Source: Paracoccus spongiarum
Lineage (GTDB): Bacteria; Pseudomonadota; Alphaproteobacteria; Rhodobacterales; Rhodobacteraceae
Length of the DNA stretch: 64,000 nucleotides
Direction: 5' to 3'
Assembly (NCBI RefSeq): GCF_030732095.1
Contig: NZ_JAVAMQ010000003.1
Coordinates: forward strand, 1-64,000
Made by a program: the position numbers and the translations under genes. Positions 26,205 to 33,863 of this stretch are shown here, piece by piece (the first letter of the stretch is position 1; each line of letters begins with the position of its first letter). Below the pieces are notes generated by a model. That model was not told where the DNA came from. It was given only the letters and a program-made list of their open reading frames with translations, and ran no database searches.

Positions 26205-27246
26205 GACGTGCCTCCTCGTGCCCGCAACCGTCGGACCGGAAGCGGCCCAGCAAGACTGTCGCCTCGTCCGCCATCAGGCGCAGGCGCTCGCCGGCGGGAA
26301 CGACGTCCGTGATCCGCCCCACGCCCTGGCCTGCATAGAGCGCCATCGCCTCCAGATCCCCCGTCGTCGTGCGCAGGGGCGAATCCGTGCTGAACCGCAG
26401 GCGGGGAACGCCATCGTCCCAGGCGATGGGCTCCCGCGGCAGGGCGTCGGGGTCGTGACCCAGAAGGCGGTCGCCGAGCGCCTCCGTCACGGTATTGGCC
26501 AGAACGCGAACGGCCGCGCCGCGCGGCCAGTTCAAAACGAAGACATCGGTGAGAACCGTGTCCGCAGCATGGGCCGCCGCCAGTCGGCGCTTGTGCCTGT
26601 CATGGGCGAAGGATTCGGTGGTCGCCAGAAAGGCCGTGCCGCAATGCACGCCCACTGCCCCCATGGCGAGGGCGGCGGCGAGCCCCCGTCCATCGACGAT
26701 CCCGCCGGAGACAACGACCGGCACCCGGGACCCGGACAGGATCTCCGCCGTCAGGGCGAAGGCGCCGATGCGCCCGTGGACGTGCCCGCCCGCCTCGACG
26801 CCCTGCGCGATCAACACGTCCGCACCCGCTGCCTCGGCATCGCGCGCCGCCTGCACCGTGCCGGCCTGGTGCAGGACGAGGCAGCCCGCCGCCTTCACGC
26901 GCTCCACAGCCGAGGGCACCACGTCCCAGAAGAACGAGAAGGCCCCGACGCCGAGGTCGAGACAGCAGGCGATCTGGGCGTCGAGCAGGTCCGGGTCGGT
27001 CGCCGCCGGGATCAGGTTGACCGCGAAGGACCGGTCGGTCGCCGCCCGCAGCGCCTGAACTTCGCGCGCGATCAGCTCGGGCGCCTCGCGCACCATGCCG
27101 AGCGTCGGATAGCCGCCAGCCTTGGCCACAGCCGCCGCCAACTCCCAGCGGGACACGCCGCCCATGCCGGCCAGCAGGATCGGCACGTCACAGCCCAGCA
27201 GATCGCAGAGCGGTGTGCGCAGCGCGGGATACAGGCCATCCGTCAT
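26191..27246 (-). CDS. Nitronate monooxygenase (2-nitropropane dioxygenase family)
   Basis: A 351-residue FMN enzyme of the NMO family, which oxidises alkyl nitronates such as propionate 3-nitronate. The start MTDGLYPALRTPLCDLLG leads into the flavin-binding IPILLAGMGGVS-type motif. The GVEAGGHVHG and VVSGGIVDGRGLAAALAMGA motifs of the TIM barrel follow. ATG 27246 overlaps the preceding AhpD-like gene by 4 bp. A longer frame upstream is that gene read in another frame. In this operon it fits removal of nitro compounds formed under nitrosative stress. Confidence 0.87.
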   Translation of the reverse strand: MTDGLYPALRTPLCDLLGCDVPILLAGMGGVSRWELAAAVAKAGGYPTLGMVREAPELIAREVQALRAATDRSFAVNLIPAATDPDLLDAQIACCLDLGVGAFSFFWDVVPSAVERVKAAGCLVLHQAGTVQAARDAEAAGADVLIAQGVEAGGHVHGRIGAFALTAEILSGSRVPVVVSGGIVDGRGLAAALAMGAVGVHCGTAFLATTESFAHDRHKRRLAAAHAADTVLTDVFVLNWPRGAAVRVLANTVTEALGDRLLGHDPDALPREPIAWDDGVPRLRFSTDSPLRTTTGDLEAMALYAGQGVGRITDVVPAGERLRLMADEATVLLGRFRSDGCGHEEARHGGE

Positions 27247-27581
27247 GACGCGGGGTCGTCCTCCATCAGGTCCAGCGCCTTGATCGAATGGGCGAAGGCG
27301 GCGCCGGCCCGCATCTCGGCGGCGACCCAGATCGCCTCCATGATCTGCTCCGGCGTGGCACCCGCGCGCCGGGCCGCCCTGACATGGCCCTCGATGCACC
27401 AGGGGCATTGCGTGACATGGGCAACGGCCACGGCGATGATCTGCTTGGTGCGCGCATCGAGCGCGCCTTCGGCGAACACCGCCTTGGAGAAGGCGCGGAA
27501 GGCGTCGTCCGCCGCTGGCGCAAGGGCGTGCCGCCGCTCGGCATGGGCGCGCGTTGCCTGTGGAAAATGAAGATCAGGCAT
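27243..27581 (-). CDS. Carboxymuconolactone decarboxylase/AhpD-like protein
   Basis: A 112-residue alkylhydroperoxidase D-like protein. The motif CPWCIEGHVRAARRAGATPE holds the redox CxxC and the downstream His of the AhpD active site. It probably acts as a small thiol peroxidase or antioxidant. It overlaps both neighbours by a few bases (the hemerythrin gene upstream and nitronate monooxygenase downstream), which shows tight operon coupling. Confidence 0.85.
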   Translation of the reverse strand: MPDLHFPQATRAHAERRHALAPAADDAFRAFSKAVFAEGALDARTKQIIAVAVAHVTQCPWCIEGHVRAARRAGATPEQIMEAIWVAAEMRAGAAFAHSIKALDLMEDDPAS

Positions 27582-28062
27582 GAGCGGTGTTTCCAGGCTC
27601 GGACTGCGGAAACAGCACGTCGTTTTCCAGCCGCATGTGTTCCTCGAGATCGGTGATGAATTCGTTCAGCCTCGCATAGAGTGCCGTCCAGGTGCCGCAG
27701 GCGCCTTCGGGCAGTGTCAGTTCGCGGGTCAGACGGCGGATTTCGGCGACCTCTGCGGCGTGGTCGTCATGATCGGCCCGCATCACGGCGATCGGGTTCT
27801 CGATGCCGGGGCCGCCACCCCTGCGGATGGCGGGAAAGAGGATCAATTCCTCCTTCTTCATGTGGACCTCCATCTCGCCGATCATGCGGCGCAGGACGTC
27901 CGAGAGCCCATCGGGCACATGGTCGTCGCCGAAGTGCACTTCTTCGACCTTCGCGGCCATCGCGGCCAGCGGCGGCAACTGTTCGCGGTGTCGCGCGTGG
28001 TACCGCGTCTCGATGTAGCGGGTCAGTTCGGCGGCGTCGTGGATCGGGGCGGCATCGGACAT
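27574..28062 (-). CDS. Hemerythrin-domain protein, RIC/ScdA-like
   Basis: A 162-residue four-helix hemerythrin-type di-iron protein. Iron ligands are visible in TRYIETRYHARHREQ, GEMEVHMKKEELILFP, MRADHDDHAAE and DLEEHMRLENDVLFP. It corresponds to the C-terminal part of the RIC/YtfE/ScdA iron-sulfur cluster repair proteins and lacks their N-terminal DUF542. The family repairs Fe-S clusters damaged by NO or oxidants. Next to truncated hemoglobin and under a likely NsrR site, that is its probable role. Confidence 0.85.
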   Translation of the reverse strand: MSDAAPIHDAAELTRYIETRYHARHREQLPPLAAMAAKVEEVHFGDDHVPDGLSDVLRRMIGEMEVHMKKEELILFPAIRRGGGPGIENPIAVMRADHDDHAAEVAEIRRLTRELTLPEGACGTWTALYARLNEFITDLEEHMRLENDVLFPQSEPGNTAHA

Positions 28063-28077
28063 CTGGGGATCCTTTCA

Positions 28078-28533
28078 TCAGCTCAAGGCGGGAATGGCGT
28101 CGGGGGCAGCCTGTGCCTCCGTGACGGCGATGTGGAGCGAGCGGGCAATGCGTTCGGCCCGTTCGATGACATGCGCGGCGCCCGCGGGGGAGCAAACCTC
28201 CCGCGCGGTCTCGCGGAACAGTCCCAGCCAGCGTTCGAAATGGGCCCCGTGGATCGGCAGCGGCGTGTGCGCGGGCACCGGGCGGCCATGGTAGCGGCCG
28301 GTCATCAGCGCGACCGAGGACCAGAAGGCGACCATGCGCTCAAGGTGAGGGTCCCAGTCCGATATCCGCGCAGCAAAAATCGGGCCGAGCACCGCATCGC
28401 GGCGGACCTTGGCGTAGAAGGAATGGACGAGGTCGCGCAGGACGTCCTCGTCGAGGCCCGTTTCCGCCATGATGGCCGCCGTCATCTCCGGCCGGGCGGA
28501 GGCGATCTGTGCGGATGGTTCGGCGGTGGACAT
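28078..28533 (-). CDS. Group III truncated hemoglobin
   Basis: A 151-residue truncated globin, group III type. Core segments are LVHSFYAKVRRDAVLGPIF (B/CD helices), WDPHLERMVAFWSSVALM (E helix) and the proximal His region GAHFERWLGLFRETAR. It probably binds O2 or NO and contributes to NO dioxygenation or reduction. I start at ATG 28533 (MSTAEPS) instead of the TTG at 28560, which would run into the operator. It is the first gene of the leftward arm, divergent from nsrR. Confidence 0.88.
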   Translation of the reverse strand: MSTAEPSAQIASARPEMTAAIMAETGLDEDVLRDLVHSFYAKVRRDAVLGPIFAARISDWDPHLERMVAFWSSVALMTGRYHGRPVPAHTPLPIHGAHFERWLGLFRETAREVCSPAGAAHVIERAERIARSLHIAVTEAQAAPDAIPALS

Positions 28534-28577
28534 GACGGCCTCGCGGTTCGGGTCTTGCAAACAAGGCTAGACCTGCT

Positions 28578-28600
28578 AATAGGTATTGTAAATACCAATT
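28578..28600. promoter_or_regulatory. Palindromic operator between nsrR and the globin operon
   Basis: GGTATT, a 3-bp spacer GTA and AATACC (28582-28596) form a perfect inverted repeat. Outer AAT/ATT bases extend it to 23 bp with one mismatch pair. It lies in the 87-bp gap between the divergent globin and nsrR starts, where it can control both. NsrR-type Rrf2 regulators use AT-rich dyads of this size. I infer it is the NsrR operator. Confidence 0.65.
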
Positions 28601-28620
28601 CCTGCAGGGCACTCGCGGCG

Positions 28621-29037
28621 ATGCGCCTCACCTCCTTCACCGACTACGGCCTGCGCATGCTGATGCGCATGGCGAGCGCGCCGGATCGCGCCTTTTCGAC
28701 CGCCGATCTGGCCGACGAGTTCGGGCTGTCGCGCAACCATCTGGCCAAGATCATGCAGCGGCTTGCGCAGGCCGGGCTGATCGAAACCCGGCGCGGCGGT
28801 GGCGGCGGGGCGGCACTGGCCCGGCCTGCGTCGGAGATCCGGCTCGGCGCCGTTGTGCGCCTGCTTGAAGAGGGCCAGCCGCTCGTCGAATGCCTGAGCG
28901 GGGGTGGCGGCGCCTGCACGCTTGACGGCCGCTGTCGGCTCAAGGCGCGCATACGCTCGGCCGAGGCGGCCTTTCTCGCCGACCTCGATCGCGCGACGCT
29001 CGCCGATATCGCGCTCGAACCATTGAGGGGAGGCTGA
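28621..29037 (+). CDS. nsrR: Rrf2-family NO-sensing regulator NsrR
   Basis: A 138-residue Rrf2-family repressor. The N-terminal winged helix begins MRLTSFTDYGLRMLMRMA, and the HTH reads STADLADEFGLSRNHLAKI. Three cysteines (C, 7 residues, C, 5 residues, C) near residue 90 match the Fe-S ligand cluster of NsrR, where NO destroys the cluster and relieves repression. It is divergent from the globin/RIC/NMO operon and upstream of HTHP. That context matches an NsrR regulon core. Confidence 0.88.
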   Translation: MRLTSFTDYGLRMLMRMASAPDRAFSTADLADEFGLSRNHLAKIMQRLAQAGLIETRRGGGGGAALARPASEIRLGAVVRLLEEGQPLVECLSGGGGACTLDGRCRLKARIRSAEAAFLADLDRATLADIALEPLRGG

Positions 29038-29048
29038 CAGACCATCAA

Positions 29049-29070
29049 CCCGGCGGTTGCAACCGTCGGG
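29049..29070. other. Intergenic hairpin after nsrR
   Basis: CCCGGCGGTT, a two-base loop and AACCGTCGGG form a ten-pair stem with one wobble, 11 bp past the nsrR stop. There is no T-run on either side, so a terminator is not supported. It may be an mRNA-stabilising or processing element that sets different levels of nsrR and the downstream heme protein. Confidence 0.4.
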
Positions 29071-29109
29071 CATCAGAAACAAGCAACCAAAAAACGGAAG
29101 GAATGCTCG

Positions 29110-29343
29110 ATGACCACATGGCTCCCCACCTTGAAGACAGCGACACCGCAAGAAGGCTATGAACTGGCCGTCAAGATGGCCCGCGTCGCGATCAAGATGA
29201 CCCAGCCGGACGCCGAGGTGCGCGACAAGCTGCGCCCGGTCTACGCCGAAAATGCCGACGCGCTGATCGCCTCGAGCCAGGTCGTGGCAACGCATTTCGC
29301 CACCGTGGCGGCGGCGAATGACTATTGGAGAGATGCGCCATGA
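29110..29343 (+). CDS. Hexameric tyrosine-coordinated heme protein (HTHP)
   Basis: A 77-residue protein closely resembling the HTHP of marine Rhodobacteraceae over its full length (TWLPTLKTATPQEGYELAVK, then IKMTQPDAEVRDKLRPVY and VVATHFATVAAANDYW). In the known protein a Tyr ligates heme in a ring-shaped hexamer with weak peroxidase and catalase activity. GGAAGGA precedes the ATG. Its stop overlaps the next start. Placement after nsrR suggests induction by NO. Confidence 0.85.
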   Translation: MTTWLPTLKTATPQEGYELAVKMARVAIKMTQPDAEVRDKLRPVYAENADALIASSQVVATHFATVAAANDYWRDAP

Positions 29344-29648
29344 CACCGGTCGAACGCAACGCAGACGATTTTGTCATCGACGCGTCCCTGTTGGCGGACG
29401 CGTTCGGCCTGTCGCAGGAGGAGACCAGGGCGCGGATGCGCGCGGGGACCATCACCTCGCGCTGCGAGGCCGGGGTGGGCGAGGATGCCGGGCGCTGGCG
29501 TCTGACCTTTCACCACGGCGGCCGCGCCTGCCGGTTCATCGTGGATGCGGGCGGACACATCCTGACGCGGGCGACTTTTCCGGTCAGGACTGGCACGCAA
29601 AATCCGGGCGCACCCGGCACAGACATCGGACCGGGGGCAGGACCGTGA
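29340..29648 (+). CDS. DUF6522-family protein
   Basis: A 102-residue soluble protein that I assign to DUF6522 by its pattern: VIDASLLADAFGLSQEETRARMRAGTI-type helices, then CEAGVGEDAGRWRLTFHHGG and a CRFIVDAGG strand. The function of this family is unknown. Its start overlaps the HTHP stop (ATGA) and its stop overlaps the CBS gene (GTGA), so the three genes form one transcript. Frequent proximity of this family to heme and NO genes suggests a role in that response, which is inference. Confidence 0.65.
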   Translation: MTPVERNADDFVIDASLLADAFGLSQEETRARMRAGTITSRCEAGVGEDAGRWRLTFHHGGRACRFIVDAGGHILTRATFPVRTGTQNPGAPGTDIGPGAGP

Positions 29649-30088
29649 TCCCCGCGACCCTTCTCGAAAGGGCCAGCCGCCGCCTTGTCACGGTCGATCG
29701 CTCGGCGCGACTGGTCGACGCCGCGCAGGCCTTCGACCGCCCGGAGACCCTGCTGATCATCGTCTGCGACGAGAGCGGCGTTCTTCGTGGTGTGGTCAGC
29801 CGCACGGACATCGTCGCTCGCATCAGCCATTGCACCGGCTGTTCCTGCACGGAATCCGTCCAAGCCGCGATGACCGCCGAAGTCGAGTCCTGCACACCCT
29901 CGGAGTCGCTCGATGACATCTGGGCCCGGATGAAGCGGACGGGGTTCATGCATTTGCCGGTGGTGGACGGCGCCGGGGGTCCCCTGGGCGTGCTTGCCGC
30001 ACGCGATGTGCTCGTGGCCCTGCTCGCGGATCGCGAGCACGAAGAGACCCTGCTGATGGATTACGTCACTGGCATCGGATACCGGTGA
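29645..30088 (+). CDS. CBS-domain pair protein
   Basis: A 147-residue protein made of two CBS repeats (LLIIVCDESGVLRGVVSRTD and FMHLPVVDGAGGPLGVLAARD). A cysteine pair, CTGCSC, lies between them and could bind metal or sense redox state. CBS pairs bind adenine nucleotides and act as regulatory modules. Starts at GTG 29645 inside the DUF6522 stop. The partner is unknown. It overlaps a fragment of a DsbA-family isomerase at its end. Confidence 0.75.
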   Translation: MIPATLLERASRRLVTVDRSARLVDAAQAFDRPETLLIIVCDESGVLRGVVSRTDIVARISHCTGCSCTESVQAAMTAEVESCTPSESLDDIWARMKRTGFMHLPVVDGAGGPLGVLAARDVLVALLADREHEETLLMDYVTGIGYR

Positions 30089-30290
30089 GTCGGGCCGGAG
30101 TCGCGGCTCGGTCCCATGCGTCGGGTGAAGCCGCCGTCGCTGCCCTTGCGGAAGAGACGGGGCGTGCCATGGGCCTCGGGATTTTCGGTTCGCCCAGCTT
30201 CGTTGTGGACGGAGAGGTGTACTGGGTGGATGACCGCCTCGATGACGCGATCTCATGGGCGCGGGAGGGCCGGGTGCGTTGGGAGGATCA
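30085..30290 (+). pseudogene. DsbA-family 2-hydroxychromene-2-carboxylate isomerase, C-terminal fragment
   Basis: About 65 codons match the C-terminal end of HCCA isomerase/DsbA-like proteins (GRAMGLGIFGSPSFVVDGEV, then VDDRLDDAISWAREG). The N-terminal thioredoxin part, with its active site, is missing. The frame runs on into prophage DNA around 30288. It marks the right-hand border of the NO cluster, where native chromosomal-type sequence meets phage sequence. Confidence 0.65.
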
Positions 30291-30731
30291 GAGGGGCGCC
30301 CGAGGTCGGCGTAGCCCTGCCCTTATCCTGCGCAATAGCCCCACCATCCCCAGCACCCACGCCGTCAGCGCCACATAAACCAGCACCTCGGGGATCGGGT
30401 CGAGGAAGCCGCGGAACCCGACCTCGCGTGCCGCGGCCTCGAAGGCCACCGGGTCGTGGTTCGCCATGGCGATGTCGAAGGCGGCGCCGTCCAGATGCTT
30501 CGACCGCGTGGCGCCGCCGACGGCGCGGTTGTGCTCGGGGCTGCGATAGGCCGAGCGGACGATCAGCGGCTTGCCCAGCCGGTCACGCAGCGCCTGCAGC
30601 TTATCGAGCGCGGGTTCGTTGTTCAGCAGCTTGCCGGTGCCCCGGCAGGCGATCTCGGCCGGGCTGAAGTTCGGCCAGCGCCAGGCGCTCTCCGGCACGT
30701 CGCGCCAATGGCGGTGGAAGGTCGTGGTCAT
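30288..30731 (-). pseudogene. Prophage endolysin (M15-like peptidase) fused to a membrane tail by deletion
   Basis: A 147-residue frame. Residues 1-105 match phage M15/D,D-carboxypeptidase-like endolysins, with SKHLDGAAFDIA supplying the SxHxxGxAxD zinc motif. After FRGF the sequence jumps to DPIPEVLVYVALTAWVLG, a single transmembrane segment that looks like the end of a separate phage protein. The last catalytic His region of the peptidase (normally H-x-D-x-G) is lost. An in-frame deletion between two phage genes explains this. The product should not cleave peptidoglycan, and the prophage could not lyse cells with it. Confidence 0.7.
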
Positions 30732-31069
30732 GATGTCCTCCAGAGACGAAAAAAACCCGCCACATGGGCGGGTCGGGTGAGAAGTGGGAAGGCGGATGTA
30801 TGTGACGTCGGACGGCTTTGACCGTCACGTCATCAACGACGCCAAAAGGGAGAGCCAGATTTCGTGCAGATCGCAGTGAACGACGGGAGGGAGCCCAGAG
30901 CTCCAACCGCAGCAGCCCAATTAAAAAGGTGATAATCGCGCATTTCTGCTTTCAGTCACCGATAGGACAGTCCTTTGCGGACCTTGGGGAAAGTCCCAAA
31001 CGCTGTGATGTAGCTTCACCGGATCAGCCAGCTGCGATACGGTATGCCTGAGCCCGTAAATAAGACCAC
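30732..31069. other. Gap between endolysin and the 531-codon gene
   Basis: 338 bp without a gene. It holds the minus-strand hairpin at 30748-30773 and the presumed promoter of the rightward gene at 31070. I see no strong sigma-70 boxes for it. Base composition turns AT-richer after about 30900, marking the start of foreign DNA. Confidence 0.5.
30748..30773 (-). terminator. Hairpin with T-run upstream of endolysin
   Basis: On the minus strand ACCCGCC, loop CATGT and GGCGGGT are followed by T5 or more. It is a strong rho-independent terminator shape. It ends 17 bp before the endolysin start, so it would terminate whatever phage operon lay upstream. The position is odd, since it would also shut off the endolysin unless that gene has its own promoter. 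Confidence 0.6.
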
Positions 31070-32665
31070 GTGGAGCGTGTAACTTTGGACAAAAAAAGCA
31101 CAAAAAGGCCTTCGATACCAATGCGGGCGGCAAATGCGACCGGGCGTTCGGCGCTGTTTTTGGCTAAGGTCGCTGGGAAAGCTGGTTGGGCAATCGCCAA
31201 GCCCGTGGGGCGGCAGACAGGCAAACTCGCCGTAAAAGGGGGTAAAGCGGTCAAAGATCACGCGGCTGTTAAATTCGCGGAATTTGAACTTAGACATACC
31301 AAATATACGCCGGAGAACTTCTTTGAAAAAGGGGCGATCTCGCTGGAAGATCTCGTCGATGCGCTGTTGATTGAAAAACGCGGCACGTCGGCAAGGATTG
31401 TTACAGCGCTTTCTGGTAAATTGGCTGCGGCAGGCACGACAGTAAGTCTATTTTCCATCGCATCCATTCTCGGAACGGCCAGTACGGGAACGGCCATCTC
31501 TTCACTTTCAGGCGCGGCTTTCAATAGTGCCGCGTTGGCCTGGATTGGTGGAAGCGTTGTAACTGGCGGATGGATCGTCTTGGGCGTAGCCGCCGCTGGA
31601 GGAGCAGTAGCATATTTCGGGTCTCGCAAGCTTGTTGGGAAATGGACCGGTAAAAGGCGCAAGAAGAAGTCCTTGGACCCGCAAGAAATGCGGTTTGTCG
31701 AAACATGTTTGATGTTGGCAACGGCTTTTCGTGAACGGGCCAATCAAAACGCCGTTTTGGACCCTCTCACTGCTGAAACCCTGCATCAGAACTTAAAACA
31801 TGACCTCCTCGAACAGTTGGATGTCTGCATCGCCAAAGTCAGCGACTGGCCAGAACTTCCGTTGATGCGGCTTGAAGATCGCAAGGTAGATCTGGTCGAA
31901 TTGTTCGACTCCCTACCAACGGCTCACGTTCACAAGCCGTCAGTCGGAAGAAAACCCACAGCCGCTGCCCCTGTCGTTACAGGCGTCGTATCCGCCACGA
32001 TATTGAAATTGATGTCGGACACTTTGCCTTCGTTTACGGAAGATGAGGAACTGGTTCTTCAGGCGCTACGTCGGTCGAACAACAGCCTTGCAGATGCCAG
32101 TGAACTTGAACTGTCAGAATACGTGCAATCGCTATCCGTTGAGCAAATTGCCGGGCTCAAAAATAATGTCAAGGGAATCTACCACGAGCTCGCGTTTGAG
32201 CGGCAAGAGAATCTGGATGGCGACGAATACATCGTCGAGCTTTTTGGTGACACGAACCACGCTGGCGCAGATGTCCGGATTATCAATGTTGAGACCGGCG
32301 ATGTTGCCGAGGTTCAACTCAAGGCGACAAATTACGCGTCTTATGTACGTGAACACAACGAAAAATACGAAAACATCGACGTGCTCGTGACCAGTGAGGT
32401 CGCTGGCTCTTCGCTAGATTGGGCTTCGTCTGGGTTCAGCAATGCCAGCCTTACAGCTGATACGTCCGAGGTTTTTTCCGAGCTCGGGCACGGGGCCGAC
32501 GCGGACATTGTTAACAGTATGGGCGTCGCTGCGATGGTGACACTCGCGGCGAATGCAAAGTCCATGCTGAAGGGGGAAGCCCTTTCAACAGAAGCGAAAC
32601 AAAAGATCATTCAGGACGGAGTGGTGGCGGCAAGCGTTGCTGGATTGGTGCAGCTCATAATCTAG
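31070..32665 (+). CDS. Unrecognised protein: membrane/glycine-zipper region plus nuclease-like C-terminal domain
   Basis: A 531-codon gene I cannot assign. Residues 1-70 are very basic (Lys/Arg/Ala). Residues about 115-190 are hydrophobic and Gly/Ala/Ser rich (GTTVSLFSIASILGTASTG, GGWIVLGVAAAGGAVAYFG), like two or three membrane helices with glycine zippers. A KGKRRKKK-type basic patch follows. The C-terminal part has GIYHELAFERQ, HAGADVRIIN and EVQLKATNY. This spacing of E, D and Q-x-K suits a PD-(D/E)XK-like nuclease core. Starts: GTG 31070, TTG 31085 (GGAG nine bases upstream) or ATG 31121. It has lower GC than the surroundings and opposes the phage genes on both sides, so it looks like prophage cargo. 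A defence effector is a guess. Confidence 0.7.
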   Translation: MERVTLDKKSTKRPSIPMRAANATGRSALFLAKVAGKAGWAIAKPVGRQTGKLAVKGGKAVKDHAAVKFAEFELRHTKYTPENFFEKGAISLEDLVDALLIEKRGTSARIVTALSGKLAAAGTTVSLFSIASILGTASTGTAISSLSGAAFNSAALAWIGGSVVTGGWIVLGVAAAGGAVAYFGSRKLVGKWTGKRRKKKSLDPQEMRFVETCLMLATAFRERANQNAVLDPLTAETLHQNLKHDLLEQLDVCIAKVSDWPELPLMRLEDRKVDLVELFDSLPTAHVHKPSVGRKPTAAAPVVTGVVSATILKLMSDTLPSFTEDEELVLQALRRSNNSLADASELELSEYVQSLSVEQIAGLKNNVKGIYHELAFERQENLDGDEYIVELFGDTNHAGADVRIINVETGDVAEVQLKATNYASYVREHNEKYENIDVLVTSEVAGSSLDWASSGFSNASLTADTSEVFSELGHGADADIVNSMGVAAMVTLAANAKSMLKGEALSTEAKQKIIQDGVVAASVAGLVQLII

Positions 32666-32717
32666 TTGTTCCATCCCTTCCGATCGAGCTTGGCGTCGCT
32701 ACACTGTGTGCGGGTTG

Positions 32718-33026
32718 TCATTCCTTCCCGCCGCGCTGGAACGCTTCGAACATCAGGGCGCGCATTGCGCGGATGTCGGCTTCGATTCGGGCCAGCCGTT
32801 CGGCATCGGTCTTGCGGTCCTCGGCGCGCTGGCGCTCGACGCGGGCGCGTTCGGCCAGCAGCTCACGGTCGAGCCGGGCGAGCATGGCGTCGTTGGTGAA
32901 GGCTTTGCGAGCAACGGAGGCCAGCAAGGCGGTGGTGCCGCCGATCAGGGCTGTGATAGCCGCAGTCAGGCCATGGTCTCGAAAGGCCGCGCCGACCTCC
33001 TGCGCGAGGGAGTTACGGTCTGTCAT
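32718..33026 (-). CDS. Prophage small membrane/coiled-coil protein
   Basis: A 102-residue phage-type protein. One probable transmembrane segment (ITALIGGTTALLASVA) is followed by a long charged coiled coil (ELLAERARVERQRAEDRK and onward). Located between fibre and endolysin, such proteins are often holins, spanins or lysis accessories. No specific family is recognised. Start ATG 33026, MTDRNSLAQEVG. It appears intact. Confidence 0.6.
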   Translation of the reverse strand: MTDRNSLAQEVGAAFRDHGLTAAITALIGGTTALLASVARKAFTNDAMLARLDRELLAERARVERQRAEDRKTDAERLARIEADIRAMRALMFEAFQRGGKE

Positions 33027-33062
33027 GTTGATATCTTTCGGTGATCTGGAGGGATGCGTCAG

Positions 33063-33526
33063 CCGACCTTGCAGCCCCAAAGGGACGTTTGGTCGGCCGC
33101 GAAATACCCATCCTGAGCGCGGAAATACCCTTGCAGCTCGACGGTATCGCCCGCCGTCAGCGGCACCATGGTCTGCAGCCAGATGGCGGTGGCGAGAGAC
33201 ATGGGTGGCGGAGATTTCGCCGAAGGAGCCCCGGATTTCGGTCGCGCCGTTCAGGACCAGCCGTCCGCGCATGCGCGCCGTGGCGCTTGCGTTGATCTTG
33301 TAGAGCAGCGTCGCGCCGAAGAGGTAGGTGCCGTCCACCGGCGCCACGAAGTGGTTGTTCGCGGCGTCGAACGCGCCCTGATCGTTGGTGTCGGTGTTGT
33401 TCAGGCCGATCTTCGTCCATGTGCCGACACCGACGTAGTTGTCGTAATTGGTGTACGCCTTGAAGCGCGGCAGCCGAGGCTGGTCGACGATGCCGGTGGC
33501 GTTGTCGACGCTGAGCCATAATCAGA
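33063..33526 (-). pseudogene. Prophage C1q-like tail protein, truncated and frameshifted
   Basis: The minus strand encodes a C1q/TNF-like beta domain (FKAYTNYDNYVGVGTWTKIG, then VAPVDGTYLFGATLLYK). It breaks at about 33182. The continuation, LATAIWLQTMVPLTAGDTVE to the end GCKVG, is found in another frame, so a one-base indel has occurred. The frame is blocked upstream by a stop at about 33526, so the N-terminus is missing too. It is probably the end of a receptor-binding or head-fibre protein. Confidence 0.7.
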
Positions 33527-33800
33527 AACTGGTGCTTGCTCATTGGGCAGCATCGCAGGTGTATCTTACCAGCACTCGTGTCGCGAGCCCCACGCGTTCA
33601 CAGTATGCTTTCCCGGATGCATCATCAGCGAGGCTCCTGCTGCTACCAGACCTCTTGAGAGTGAGGATGTGCGGCTTCAGATCCTTCATGGCTCATCCGA
33701 CGAAAGAAATGTTGCGCCGCGAAGCCCTCTCGTGAGAGGCTGACGCAGCGATCCTTTAGCGAGAGGCGTCCAGCACACCAAGTCTTGCCAGGAGGTTTCC
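33527..33800. other. Non-coding border between phage fibre and monooxygenase operon
   Basis: I find no gene in this 274-bp border, the first part of a 333-bp interval before the AraC gene. It holds the promoter region of the catabolic operon. Near its end (33790-33796) AGGAGG precedes the ATG of a 20-codon leader reading frame. Confidence 0.45.
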
Positions 33801-33863
33801 ATGCGGCTGTCAGGCCTGTTTGAACGTGATTGTCGCTTGTGTCGTGCCGGGGCGATGCCGTGA
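33801..33863 (+). CDS. 20-residue leader peptide before the AraC regulator
   Basis: ATG 33801 is preceded by CAGGAGG at ideal spacing. It encodes MRLSGLFERDCRLCRAGAMP and stops at 33861-33863. That TGA overlaps a GTG at 33860, the most likely AraC start, so the two are coupled by GTGA. It may be a translated leader that sets AraC synthesis, or the relic of an older gene start. Only the ribosome binding site and overlap support it. Confidence 0.4.
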   Translation: MRLSGLFERDCRLCRAGAMP

